DNA of 64,000 nucleotides, from contig JAJDEH010000156.1 of assembly GCA_029259935.1 (NCBI GenBank), positions 1 through 64,000 on the forward strand. The letters run 5' to 3'. Shown here one piece after another: positions 26,501 to 33,697 of this stretch (its first letter is position 1; every line of letters starts with the position of its first letter). A program made the position numbers and the translations under genes. Origin of the DNA: Planctomycetota bacterium (GTDB lineage: Bacteria; Planctomycetota; Planctomycetia; Pirellulales; Pirellulaceae). The notes below the pieces were generated by a model. It ran no database searches. It saw only the letters and a list, made by a program, of their open reading frames with translations, and was not told where the DNA came from.

Positions 26501-26984
26501 CGTCGAACTTGTACTGCGTGCGAAGATCCGGGTTGTCCGACAGCGATGGAAAGCCGGCGTCGGCCCAGTCCTTCCAGCCTTTGCGAAGCACCGGTCCCTT
26601 GAGCCGATAGGGGCCATAGATGCGCCGCTGCATCGTGAACCCCTTCGCGCAGCCGCGCGGGTTCCAGGCCTTGGTGGCGGTGTTGCCGTACAGGTCGCCG
26701 CAACGGTCGTGATCGTAATTCTGTTCACTTCGAATCATCACTCCATTTCGCACGAACGCCTTCATTCGGCACATGTGCGTGTCGTTGGGAGCACAAACCC
26801 AAGTGAACGTACTGTCGTAGGCGTACTGATCCAGAAAGATCTTTTCCCAATCGCGATTGGGGTACGAGCCGAGCGGGTTTTCAACGCTGACCGGGTCGAA
26901 CGCCCAAGCTTGCGGGCCCGTCGCGAGTAACGCACCTCCCGCGGCAGCACAAGTTTCCAGGAAACGTCGTCGTGTAACATCCAT
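23517..26984 (-). CDS. nxrA: Nitrite oxidoreductase/nitrate reductase-type catalytic alpha subunit
   Basis: A molybdenum bis-MGD enzyme of the type II DMSO-reductase family, 1155 residues. The ATG at 26984 gives a Tat signal (MDVTRRRFLETCAAAGGALL, cleavage near AWA-28), so it is periplasmic. The proximal Fe-S (FS0) ligand set reads C64-x3-D68-x3-C72-x39-C112. Aspartate at the second position in place of cysteine, and cysteine at the first where NarG has histidine, is the arrangement I associate with the NXR clade. D274 in YTWRGDQAPGHP aligns with the Mo-binding aspartate of NarG. The long stretch APNDTHMCRMKAFVRNGV, RIYGPYRLKGPVLRKGW and the later PTKMFWYNNANFLNQAKW fit NxrA of Nitrospira and anammox bacteria as I recall them. 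Gamma gene ends 89 bp upstream. Direction of catalysis cannot be decided from sequence. Confidence 0.93.
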   Translation of the reverse strand: MDVTRRRFLETCAAAGGALLATGPQAWAFDPVSVENPLGSYPNRDWEKIFLDQYAYDSTFTWVCAPNDTHMCRMKAFVRNGVMIRSEQNYDHDRCGDLYGNTATKAWNPRGCAKGFTMQRRIYGPYRLKGPVLRKGWKDWADAGFPSLSDNPDLRTQYKFDDRGNDSYVRVTWDEAYKYVAGGMHAVSKTYSGDAGKARLTKDGYEQRMIDKVEGAGTRTVKIGSNLPLHGLVGKFGIYRLANLLGLLDHHIRGVPAEEARGARDWNEYTWRGDQAPGHPFVHGLQTADMDFNDMRFSKLVIQIGKNLIENKMPESHWLNECMERGAKLVDIAPEYNCPGTKSDYWISVRPGLSDTSVLLGVTKIMLDEGWYKPEFCRQFTDFPLLVRTDNLERLRPQDMQAGYQPKDITGGPSYKVQGLKDDQRQKIGDFCVWDLEKKKVVFLSRDEVGEKMPVQAALEGAFRVKLANGTEVEVMPILEMYKRHLKDYDEKMVEEISGAPAHLVRRLAEDVWKTTEAGHPVAIHIGEGVNHYFHATLHNRAMYLPLMLTGNIGKHGAGGYTWAGNYKGALFQASPWSGPGVGGFTHEDPFNPVLDENARIEKANLRHCGDVEDPSYWACGEQTLTVDLPKGGERTFTGQTHMPTPTKMFWYNNANFLNQAKWVYNIIVNVLPKVDMIVDQQIEWTGSAEYSDVVLPVNSWVEMEDYECGGSCSNPFLQVWKGGIKPVHDTVDDAEVFAGVAREFTSLTDDQRFADYFKFVTEKKAKVYIQRVFDNSTTTRGKDGPYDVDKLIAGEYGGEPGAGLMLFRTYPRVPFWEQIHDSIPFYTDSGRLSSYCDLPEAIEFGENLIVHREGVEATPYLPNVIVSTSPYIRPVDYGIPADTIDPDLRQVRNVKMSWEEVKKTVNPLWEQGYSFFCCTPKSRHSTHSSWSTVDWHWIWSDDFGDPHRTDKRAPGVADRQIQLNPQAAKDLGLNEGDYVYVDANELDRPYIGWKDDDGPRHTAFRCMVRVKVNPGLPYNFTILKHTGWIATERTVKAHETRADGRALAAETGYQASYRYGSHQSITRNWMMPMHQTDTLFHKKTGAMGFTFGFDVDNHAINTVPKETLIRITKAEDGGIGGKGIWKPGQSGYSPGTESPQGQQYLAGKYVVVRT

Positions 26985-27073
26985 CCTTTGGCTCCATGTT
27001 GTGGCTGCGGCGTTGTGGTTGCGGCACCTTGCATCTTGCGCCGAAGCGACGGCTGGAAGCCGCCGCCGCTTGA

Positions 27074-28765
27074 TTACTTTTCCAACTCCAAATCGTTCCA
27101 GATCGTGACCAACTTCTTTCCATCGCGGTCGCGCTGCGCACCGTCCCAAATCGCAAAGGCGATCGAGGCGCGCGTGCCGGCTTCGAGCGAAACTCCGTCG
27201 CTCTTGGATTTGACGGACAACGACCGCGTCATCACCACGTTCCAGCGGTCGTCAATGTACTGGCCATCAGCCGTTACGAGTTGGCTTTGTGGGATGCGGA
27301 ACGTGACGGTCCCGGGACCACCGACGGACAACGACGAGGCACCGGACTCGGCACCCGTGGGAACGATCGGATTGCCACTGGCACGGGCCGGCAGCGAAAC
27401 TTCCGGTTGGTCCGGGGTCTTGGCTCCAGGCCGATCGAAGGAAGCCGTGGTGACCACCTTTTCACTGAACGGATACACATCCACCACCGTGTTAGGGTAT
27501 GTGTTCTCCACGAGCTGTTGCGTTTGCCGGTCGGCATCCCAGAACCAAACGTCGACAGGCGACTTCGGACCGCCCATTCCAATGAAGGGCTCGGCATCAC
27601 CGCGATACAGTTCAACCGCGACGGCATCTTCGAACGACTCGGTGCGGGCGGCATGCGTGTCTTCCGATCCGTCGCGCCATGACAAACGGATGGCGATTTG
27701 CTTACCATCGTGAACGGCCTGAACTTGAAGATCCGGATCGGCGCCATCGCGCCACCAGAGGGGAATCGCTTGGATGCCGGCCGCCGAAATGCTCGACCAA
27801 CCATCCGAGCCGGCCGGGATCTTTTCGACACGTTTCACGACGAGATGCCGGCGTTTTAGCACGGCGGCTTCGCGCGTCTTTTCGTCTGACAAAGAACGGA
27901 TGAAGTGGACCATGTCGACGCGTTCTTGCGGTGTCGCTTTCGCGGCACCAGGCATCGGCGTGCCAGGCATCCCGTAAGCGATTCGTCGATAGAGCGACGC
28001 CGGATCATGCCCTCCTTTGAAGATGCCCTTCGTGTAGTCGCGCGGCCGAGTCGGAAAGCCCTCGGCGTCGAACTGTTTTTGGACGCCGTCTCCCTTGCCT
28101 TCCTTGCCGTGACACGAGTGGCAACTCTGCTTGACGTAGAGCTCTTTACCTCTGGCGATTGCCTCGCTATCGGGCTCGCCGAATTCAGGCACTTCGCTGG
28201 ATTCGCCCGGCGTGGTGAATCGCTTGACATAGGCTTCGATCTCTTTTTGAACGGCCGGCTCCGCGATCTCTTCGTCGGTCAGCTCATCCTCTTCCTTCAG
28301 CACTCTCACAAATGTTTCACGCGCTCCCTCGGCGCGGAGACGCAGGACTTCCTTGGCCAAACCCGCACGATCCTCTTCACTCAAGTGAGCCCATGACGGC
28401 ATCGACGACCCAGGCATGCCACGAACGAGCATGGCTTCGAGATCCTCGGGCGTGAGGACGTTGTTGGATGTGCTAACGAGCCGAAAGCGGCCCGCTCGCA
28501 AATCACGCGGTTTGGGAAACAGATACGCCGCCGCCGCGCCGCGCCCGTCCCCATTTTCTCCGTGGCACGCCGCACAATGTTGCACATAAAGATCCCTCGA
28601 CGTCGGAGGTGGAAGTTCGTCAACGGTGGCGGTAGAAGGTTTCTTGTCGTCGGGCTTTTCGCCAGAAGGCCAAAACAAGACGGCGGTGACGGCCACAACC
28701 ACGAGAACCAGCAGTACCACCAATCCCTTCGTGACACCTTTAGTGTCGTGTTCGTTTTCCGCCAT
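27074..28765 (-). CDS. nxrC: Membrane-anchored diheme cytochrome c fused to heme-b (ethylbenzene dehydrogenase gamma-like) domain
   Basis: A 563-residue fusion. It has an N-terminal anchor helix (13-31), then two cytochrome c domains with CAACH (64-68) and CHSCH (215-219); possible methionine ligands lie in GMPGSSMPSW and GMPGTPMPGA. From about residue 325 it is an ethylbenzene dehydrogenase gamma-type beta fold, with M397 (FIGMGG) and K550/K551 (RDGKKLVTI) placed like the Met and Lys ligands of heme b in that family. The gamma subunit would take electrons from the beta clusters and pass them via the c hemes, all periplasmic. In other NXR systems these parts are usually separate proteins. GAGGA precedes the ATG by eight bases. 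Stop lies 89 bp before alpha. Confidence 0.9.
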   Translation of the reverse strand: MAENEHDTKGVTKGLVVLLVLVVVAVTAVLFWPSGEKPDDKKPSTATVDELPPPTSRDLYVQHCAACHGENGDGRGAAAAYLFPKPRDLRAGRFRLVSTSNNVLTPEDLEAMLVRGMPGSSMPSWAHLSEEDRAGLAKEVLRLRAEGARETFVRVLKEEDELTDEEIAEPAVQKEIEAYVKRFTTPGESSEVPEFGEPDSEAIARGKELYVKQSCHSCHGKEGKGDGVQKQFDAEGFPTRPRDYTKGIFKGGHDPASLYRRIAYGMPGTPMPGAAKATPQERVDMVHFIRSLSDEKTREAAVLKRRHLVVKRVEKIPAGSDGWSSISAAGIQAIPLWWRDGADPDLQVQAVHDGKQIAIRLSWRDGSEDTHAARTESFEDAVAVELYRGDAEPFIGMGGPKSPVDVWFWDADRQTQQLVENTYPNTVVDVYPFSEKVVTTASFDRPGAKTPDQPEVSLPARASGNPIVPTGAESGASSLSVGGPGTVTFRIPQSQLVTADGQYIDDRWNVVMTRSLSVKSKSDGVSLEAGTRASIAFAIWDGAQRDRDGKKLVTIWNDLELEK

Positions 28766-28830
28766 CGATTTGTCCTCAAATTAGGCAGGTTGAGTGTGGA
28801 CTTCAGCATCTCCAGTGCCATCGCGTGTGA

Positions 28831-29781
28831 TTACTGAAATAGATCTTCGCTAAACTTGATGTCGCCAAAATCCGTGATCGCGTCCGCGGTGATCGTGACG
28901 TCGACGCGTCCCTTGCTCCACTTGGCGGCCTTACCATTGACCTCAATGTTGCCGATGCTACGGGCTTTCTCGTGCCAGACTTGAAACGTCCACGTTCCCG
29001 ACGGCAGATCTTTGATCTCGAATTCACCATCTTTTCCGGACACCGCGAAATACGGCGTGTCTTGCGGCAAGACCCATCCGGTCATCCAAGGATGGATGTT
29101 GCAACCGACCGTGGCGGGCCGGCGTTCAGTCTCGGTGAATTTGTGTTCAAGTTCGCTGCCCGCCGGAACCGTTTGGTTGAACGACGCATTGTTTTTCGCA
29201 GCGATGTTCGTGTTGTGCCCGACCGAGTCGCTGTTCTTGATGACCAGTGTCTGCGAAGTTCGCAGCAGGCAAACATGAGGCTCGAATCGGCACTGCTTGT
29301 TGTCAAGTTCCACGCGGGCATCCGCCGTCTCGGCGTACGACTCATGCGACTGGGGCGGGTCCTGTCCACGCTTCAAATAAAGAAAGACGACCACATTCGC
29401 CAGGCCTTGATTCTCCTTGTTGACCACGATCGATTCGTCAACCAGATTGAGCTTGCCGCAGACCTCCCGGTCTTTCGTGATCGTCAGCGGAGATGGTTCT
29501 GGCGGCGAGCCATCGTAAATGAACTTGCCTTTCAAACTCCCCCAGCCGTCTTTCACTTCCGCAACCGTATCCTTGGAGGGTTGCGGGGCGGGAGTCGCCG
29601 CGGTCGAACTCGACGGTGCCGAACTTGATGGTGCCGAACTCGACGGTGCCGGACTGGTTGCTGTCGAACTTGGAGATGGTGAACTCGAGGAGGGCGACTT
29701 CGACGATCCCGAATCGTTGTCACAGCCGATGCCTGCCACCAGCGAAAAAATGACCAGCGATGCTAATCGTTGAAGTCTCAT
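28831..29781 (-). CDS. Putative lipoprotein with cupredoxin-like and carboxypeptidase-regulatory-like domains
   Basis: First gene of the operon, 316 residues. The ATG at 29781 gives a signal with a candidate lipidation cysteine (C20, after LVAGIG). A Ser/Pro/Thr linker (about 22-70) leads to a beta domain with SVGHNTNI (H189) and VGCNIHPWMTGW (C227, H230, M233). A His-Cys-His-Met set in this order is what type 1 copper sites use, though C-x2-H-x2-M is shorter than in plastocyanin. A regulatory-like beta domain (about 246-310) follows (DGEFEIKDLPSGTWTFQVWHE). It could carry electrons between the heme subunit and a terminal oxidase or the bc1 complex, but copper binding is inferred. Gamma begins 65 bp after its stop. 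Confidence 0.8.
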   Translation of the reverse strand: MRLQRLASLVIFSLVAGIGCDNDSGSSKSPSSSSPSPSSTATSPAPSSSAPSSSAPSSSTAATPAPQPSKDTVAEVKDGWGSLKGKFIYDGSPPEPSPLTITKDREVCGKLNLVDESIVVNKENQGLANVVVFLYLKRGQDPPQSHESYAETADARVELDNKQCRFEPHVCLLRTSQTLVIKNSDSVGHNTNIAAKNNASFNQTVPAGSELEHKFTETERRPATVGCNIHPWMTGWVLPQDTPYFAVSGKDGEFEIKDLPSGTWTFQVWHEKARSIGNIEVNGKAAKWSKGRVDVTITADAITDFGDIKFSEDLFQ

Positions 29782-30252
29782 CTCCGAGGTCTCCTGTTCG
29801 AATTGTGCGGGAAAGCAACTGGGTTGCACGGCTCTAGCAAAGAACATGCCGCTGCTCCTCTGGAGGGGTAACGTCTGGGCTCGTTTCATGGAGGCCGGAA
29901 ACATCGGATTGTTCGCGATGAGTGCCGTGGGGGCGATCGAAACCCATTCTGTCGAGTCTCGCTTTGCCCGCTCGCCAAGCCGCCTCGCCCCGACCGAGAA
30001 CGGTCACATTCGCGCGCACCGCGCGCGCAGTGTGCAATCTTCAACGGAAAGACTGCCTCTCTATTCCCTGATTGCTGACCTATAGTCAGCCAACTCACGG
30101 CGGGGAATTGAAGCATTCGAATTCTAGCGAATCTAGTTCAACTTTCGTGCCGACATGGAACGGAAATTGCTTTAGGGCGTTGGCAATTGCAAAAGAGCCC
30201 CCCCATGGCCACAACCACCCAGTTCATTGGCACCCCGCGAAAGGTTCACACC
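29782..30252. other. Divergent promoter region of the nxr-like operon
   Basis: About 470 bp between the operon's first gene (minus) and an exported unknown (plus). It should contain the operon promoter. I see no clear inverted-repeat operator or riboswitch, and no open frame worth calling; a minor CGCGCGCACCGCGCGCGCAG stretch is near 30009. Confidence 0.5.
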
Positions 30253-31308
30253 ATGTCTTTTCCCCGTTTTACCTTGTGGCCTGTCGCTGTACTGGCAATC
30301 GTGCTGATCGCCGCCCAAGCCGCCGCTCAGGGGCAACCGAAATTACCGAAGGAGAAAATCAGCTCCGCGGGCGAAATCAAGGCTATTCAACAGGGAGTTT
30401 TTCAAGTCAAGAACATCGGTGGCGACGAGTGGTTCATTCGCGTCGAGGCGATGCCCAAGGAAATTTTCATGCGGGGAGAGGCCGAAGGGAGCTGGCTGCG
30501 AGTTGGAATGCCTGTCGAGTTTTCCGGCATGTTCTTGGTCAACAAGAAAGGACAGCCGCTGGAGAGGGCGCAGGAGCCGATTACCGAAGTAAAAATAGTC
30601 TCGTCGCGCGAAGACCCGCGAACCCAAGCAAATGCTCCAGCCGCCCCGGCACCGGTCGGAGTCAGCAAAGAGCCCGCTCGCGGATCGTTTCTTGTCGGCA
30701 CGAAACCAAAGGAAGAGAAGCCGGAAAACACCGCGCCCTATGCGGTGAAGGGTATTTTGAGAAGTTACAAGGGTGCCCGTATGACGGTAGCGACCGGCCA
30801 GGCGACCTTCACGGCCGATCTAGCCCCCGACGCCAAGATCTCCGTCAATATTTCCGATCTTCACTTTGCGCGAGTGGGCGACGAGCTTGAGTTCGAAGGT
30901 TGGTACATTCCAGGCCAAAAGAAATACGTCCACGCGACCAGCGTTTGGATCACGGCCACGACCACTCTGAGTGGTGATAAGAAAACGGGCCGCCGAGTCG
31001 CCTCGAATGCAAAACCGGCCCCGCGAAAAACTACGTCCAGCGCTCCGATGGCAGACCAGCGGCGTGCCATCACCCAGGTCTCTAAAGAGATTGCTTCCGC
31101 GGCCAGACTGTACGATGAAAAGAGCCTTGCTGAAGCAGCCGACGCCGTGAAGGGCATCCAGAAAAAAATTGGCAAACTCTCCGGCAATCCAACCGCCGTT
31201 CGTCTACTCAAAACGCCCTACGCGCGGCTGGCAAGTCTTCACGCCCTGCTCGAAATGGACGGCTTCAAAATGCCGCCATTGAAAGAGCCGAAGCTCACGT
31301 CCAAGTAA
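30253..31308 (+). CDS. Exported protein of unknown function, 351 residues
   Basis: The ATG at 30253 gives a signal peptide (MSFPRFTLWPVAVLAIVLIAAQAAAQ, cleavage near 26). The mature part has two beta-rich halves separated by a Pro/Ala-rich linker: GEIKAIQQGVFQVKNIGGDEWFIRV and, after residue 160, YAVKGILRSYKGARMTVATGQATFTADLAP, suggesting a duplicated fold like a cold-shock or OB-like strand pattern. The tail is a helical ADQRRAITQVSKEIASAARLYDEK stretch. I do not recognise the family. It stands next to the nxr-like operon but reads away from it. Confidence 0.75.
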   Translation: MSFPRFTLWPVAVLAIVLIAAQAAAQGQPKLPKEKISSAGEIKAIQQGVFQVKNIGGDEWFIRVEAMPKEIFMRGEAEGSWLRVGMPVEFSGMFLVNKKGQPLERAQEPITEVKIVSSREDPRTQANAPAAPAPVGVSKEPARGSFLVGTKPKEEKPENTAPYAVKGILRSYKGARMTVATGQATFTADLAPDAKISVNISDLHFARVGDELEFEGWYIPGQKKYVHATSVWITATTTLSGDKKTGRRVASNAKPAPRKTTSSAPMADQRRAITQVSKEIASAARLYDEKSLAEAADAVKGIQKKIGKLSGNPTAVRLLKTPYARLASLHALLEMDGFKMPPLKEPKLTSK

Positions 31309-31589
31309 AGCCTCGCTAGAGACAATGCAATCAGCTTGAGTCGAATCGGTAGACCACCTCCCGCTCCTTCGAGCAACACTCGGCACTTCCGTTCAATTCC
31401 AAACCCATCTGTTTGCGAATTACCTTCTTCGTTCGTTAAGATGAACGCAACACGCTTTCTGACGTGTTTGCATCCGCATAGCGGCTCATCACGAAGCGAC
31501 AAACTTCAACGCACGATCTAACTGTCTCAAACCAGCCGGATAGATCGCAATTCGTTAGATGGCTGAAGAAACCCCAACACAATCAAAAT

Positions 31590-32456
31590 ATGATCAAATC
31601 GATTTCCACAAAGACCCACGATGAACTCGATTTCGACGCCGTTCGAGGCCTCTACGAAGATGCGATCGCGTCAAAGAAACTCGAAGGTCATATCGTAGCG
31701 TCTCCGTTCCACCTCTATTCCGTGGAAACACTGCGTGACAATCACGGTTTACGCACACCATCAGAAGTGCCCGTTGATGTTTTCGTTTTCGCGGAAGGTG
31801 AACCCGAAAAGCGTTACGTCACCAAAGTTGGCGGACTCCCGTATTGGCCTGCCGACAGACCTTGGCCGAGCAACGAAGATGGAAATCCCTTCTGGTTCCT
31901 GGCGCAGCTCAACTTTTCCGATTCACTTGATCTGCTGCCTGATCTGCCAGGACATCTTCTGACGATTCTTACCGAAGACGAGGATGGTTGGCTCTGGGAT
32001 GATCAAAAGACTGTTCACTTCGAATGGCAAACTGTCGAAAACCAAGATTTGATTACATCGGAACAGTTTCCGAAGTTCGACCACGAATACGAGTTCCTTG
32101 ATTGCCATGGCGTCATTTATCGCACGGCAGACTATCCGGAGTCTGCTGAAACGGCCAACGAACTTGAAGTCGGGCAAAGCTACAATCTTGCCGCTTTAAA
32201 CGCCACGAAAATCGGCGGCGTTCCGAACTTCACACAGGGCGATCTAGGAATTCCCGGCACATTCTTGGCGCAATTGGCTTCGCTTCAACCTGAATCAGAT
32301 GTTCCCTTTCCTTGGGTCAATCGCAAGGACTCATACGATCTCAGCTTCGGTAAAGGCGGGATTTATGGCAATCAACAATTGATCGGAGACATGGGTAGCC
32401 TTTACCTGTTCCTTCAAGATGATGCCAGCATCAGATGCACGACTCAATGCTATTGA
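31590..32456 (+). CDS. DUF1963 (YwqG-like) protein
   Basis: A 288-residue protein of the DUF1963/YwqG family, whose function is not established. Family features are VTKVGGLPYWPADRPWP, the segment NPFWFLAQLNFSDSL, GHLLTILTEDEDGWLWDD, and the C-terminal KIGGVPNFTQ with GDMGSLYLFLQDD. No signal peptide or membrane helix. The codon usage and base composition look slightly AT-richer than nearby genes, and it opens an islet of three plus-strand genes that seem unrelated to the metabolic cluster. Confidence 0.82.
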   Translation: MIKSISTKTHDELDFDAVRGLYEDAIASKKLEGHIVASPFHLYSVETLRDNHGLRTPSEVPVDVFVFAEGEPEKRYVTKVGGLPYWPADRPWPSNEDGNPFWFLAQLNFSDSLDLLPDLPGHLLTILTEDEDGWLWDDQKTVHFEWQTVENQDLITSEQFPKFDHEYEFLDCHGVIYRTADYPESAETANELEVGQSYNLAALNATKIGGVPNFTQGDLGIPGTFLAQLASLQPESDVPFPWVNRKDSYDLSFGKGGIYGNQQLIGDMGSLYLFLQDDASIRCTTQCY

Positions 32457-32564
32457 AGTTAAACGACGCCATTTAACGAGCGGATGTTCGTGTGGGCTCG
32501 CTTCGCTCGGTAACGTCAACTCCTTGCCCGGTGATCCTGAACATTATCCTGTTAAGACTCCATC

Positions 32565-33452
32565 ATGAGCATATGGAACCATCCTGAGCTTGGCGATTTC
32601 AAATTCGACTACACCGGATGGACCAAGCAATACGACCTCCCTGCCTTCAAGCCATTCATATATCGGTGGCACGGCCGCAACGTGGGGCGAAGCAAAATTA
32701 AACTCGAATTCGAGGCGGAGGACGGGACAGAATTTCCCTCAAAACAAGCGGTGACCGTCGCGCTGCGCATCATCAAGAATCAAGATGTGCTGGCGAAACG
32801 AATTGCCAAAGCAGTCTGGAACGATCTCCAAGGCAGCGGCGAAGCTTCCGGGATGTGGTGGCACGGAGACATTAGTACAATCAACGAGATGATTGATGCC
32901 GGTTTCAAGGATCGAAAACGCAAGCCATTTGAAAAACCTGATGACATCAATCTTTTGATTGGTGCCCCATCCGTAATGATTCGTGAATCCATCTGGCTTT
33001 ACGAGAAACCTTCGGCCACGATCATGTTCGAGGCCGCGTTTGACATCGAGCACGGATTGGGCGTTTTGACGGACGGCCATCGCATCTTGGGTACCGGTTA
33101 CCAGACTTCGGTCACTCCGTACTTTAATACTTTAAGGAACAAGTCCGCAAAAAACGTAGATGACAATCGGTCCAATCGGGTCGTTAGGGGATTCTTGGAT
33201 GTGCAACGAGCCTATAAGTCGAAGTTACCTCCACAAGCGGCTCGTCTGGGCTGCAGTTGTTCGCTCTTTGCTGACGCTTTCTGCTGCACTTGTATCGGTA
33301 TGCCTCGTTGCTCTCTTATCCGGCGGATTGCCAGACGACTGGATGCCCATCGCTGCGATTGCGGCCTTCTTTGGAATACCGATGATTGTGTTTTGGTTAA
33401 TTACGATATTCCTGTGTCGAGGCATGGTGCGTTGCCCTCGTTGCCAGGGTAG
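32565..33452 (+). CDS. DUF6985-like protein, C-terminal part probably out of frame
   Basis: Residues 1 to about 190 have MSIWNHPELGDFKFDYTGWTKQYDLPAFKPF and FEAAFDIEHGLGVLTDGHRILG, which resemble DUF6985 proteins (some are immunity-like, role unproven). The family should end near LGTGYQTSVTPYF (about 33130). The frame runs on to 33452 through the start of the next gene in a different frame, giving a cysteine-rich tail that looks non-biological. An indel of one base in the A-run at 33149-33154 would put a stop immediately after residue about 196: one A fewer gives TAG, one A more gives TGA. So the true gene probably ends near 33160. Confidence 0.6.
   Translation: MSIWNHPELGDFKFDYTGWTKQYDLPAFKPFIYRWHGRNVGRSKIKLEFEAEDGTEFPSKQAVTVALRIIKNQDVLAKRIAKAVWNDLQGSGEASGMWWHGDISTINEMIDAGFKDRKRKPFEKPDDINLLIGAPSVMIRESIWLYEKPSATIMFEAAFDIEHGLGVLTDGHRILGTGYQTSVTPYFNTLRNKSAKNVDDNRSNRVVRGFLDVQRAYKSKLPPQAARLGCSCSLFADAFCCTCIGMPRCSLIRRIARRLDAHRCDCGLLWNTDDCVLVNYDIPVSRHGALPSLPG
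33149..33154. other. Poly-A run, suspected indel site
   Basis: Six consecutive A residues in the DUF6985-like frame. Gain or loss of one A closes the frame within six codons, directly before the ribosome site of the next gene (GGGG at 33186-33189). Confidence 0.6.
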
Positions 33453-33549
33453 TCTTTGGGATTGTGGTTCTGGCAACTTCAAGCCCAGGCGTATGCGAAT
33501 CAGAGATGGAGTAGACTGTTGCCCGCATTGCAACGCCGCCATCACATGA
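33199..33549 (+). CDS. Small membrane protein with zinc-ribbon tail
   Basis: A 116-residue protein read in a frame different from the DUF6985-like one. The ATG at 33199 follows TTAGGGGATTCTTGG, a fair ribosome site. Two hydrophobic helices (about 11-37, VWAAVVRSLLTLSAALVSVCLVALL and 45-67, MPIAAIAAFFGIPMIVFWLITIF) are followed by a CxxC...CxxC zinc-ribbon pair (CPRCQGSLWDC and CCPHCNAA). Such small proteins sit in the membrane with a cytoplasmic ribbon; the role is unknown. Confidence 0.75.
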   Translation: MCNEPISRSYLHKRLVWAAVVRSLLTLSAALVSVCLVALLSGGLPDDWMPIAAIAAFFGIPMIVFWLITIFLCRGMVRCPRCQGSLWDCGSGNFKPRRMRIRDGVDCCPHCNAAIT

Positions 33550-33697
33550 TTACCCATCTTTCGGGCCTAACGAGGATTCGGGATGACATTTAAGGGGGAA
33601 TCTTCTCCGGCAACTCGAATATCCAGTGTCGCGGCAATCAATTCAGCAATCGTGATCCATCCGTTGGCGGTCTTGACATCCGAACGGATTTGCCGCT

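Noticed and set aside
20893..29781. Reading the molybdoenzyme as cytoplasmic membrane-bound NarGHJI
   Set aside because: Alpha has a Tat signal, ligand pattern differs from NarG, and no NarI-type diheme b membrane subunit is present.
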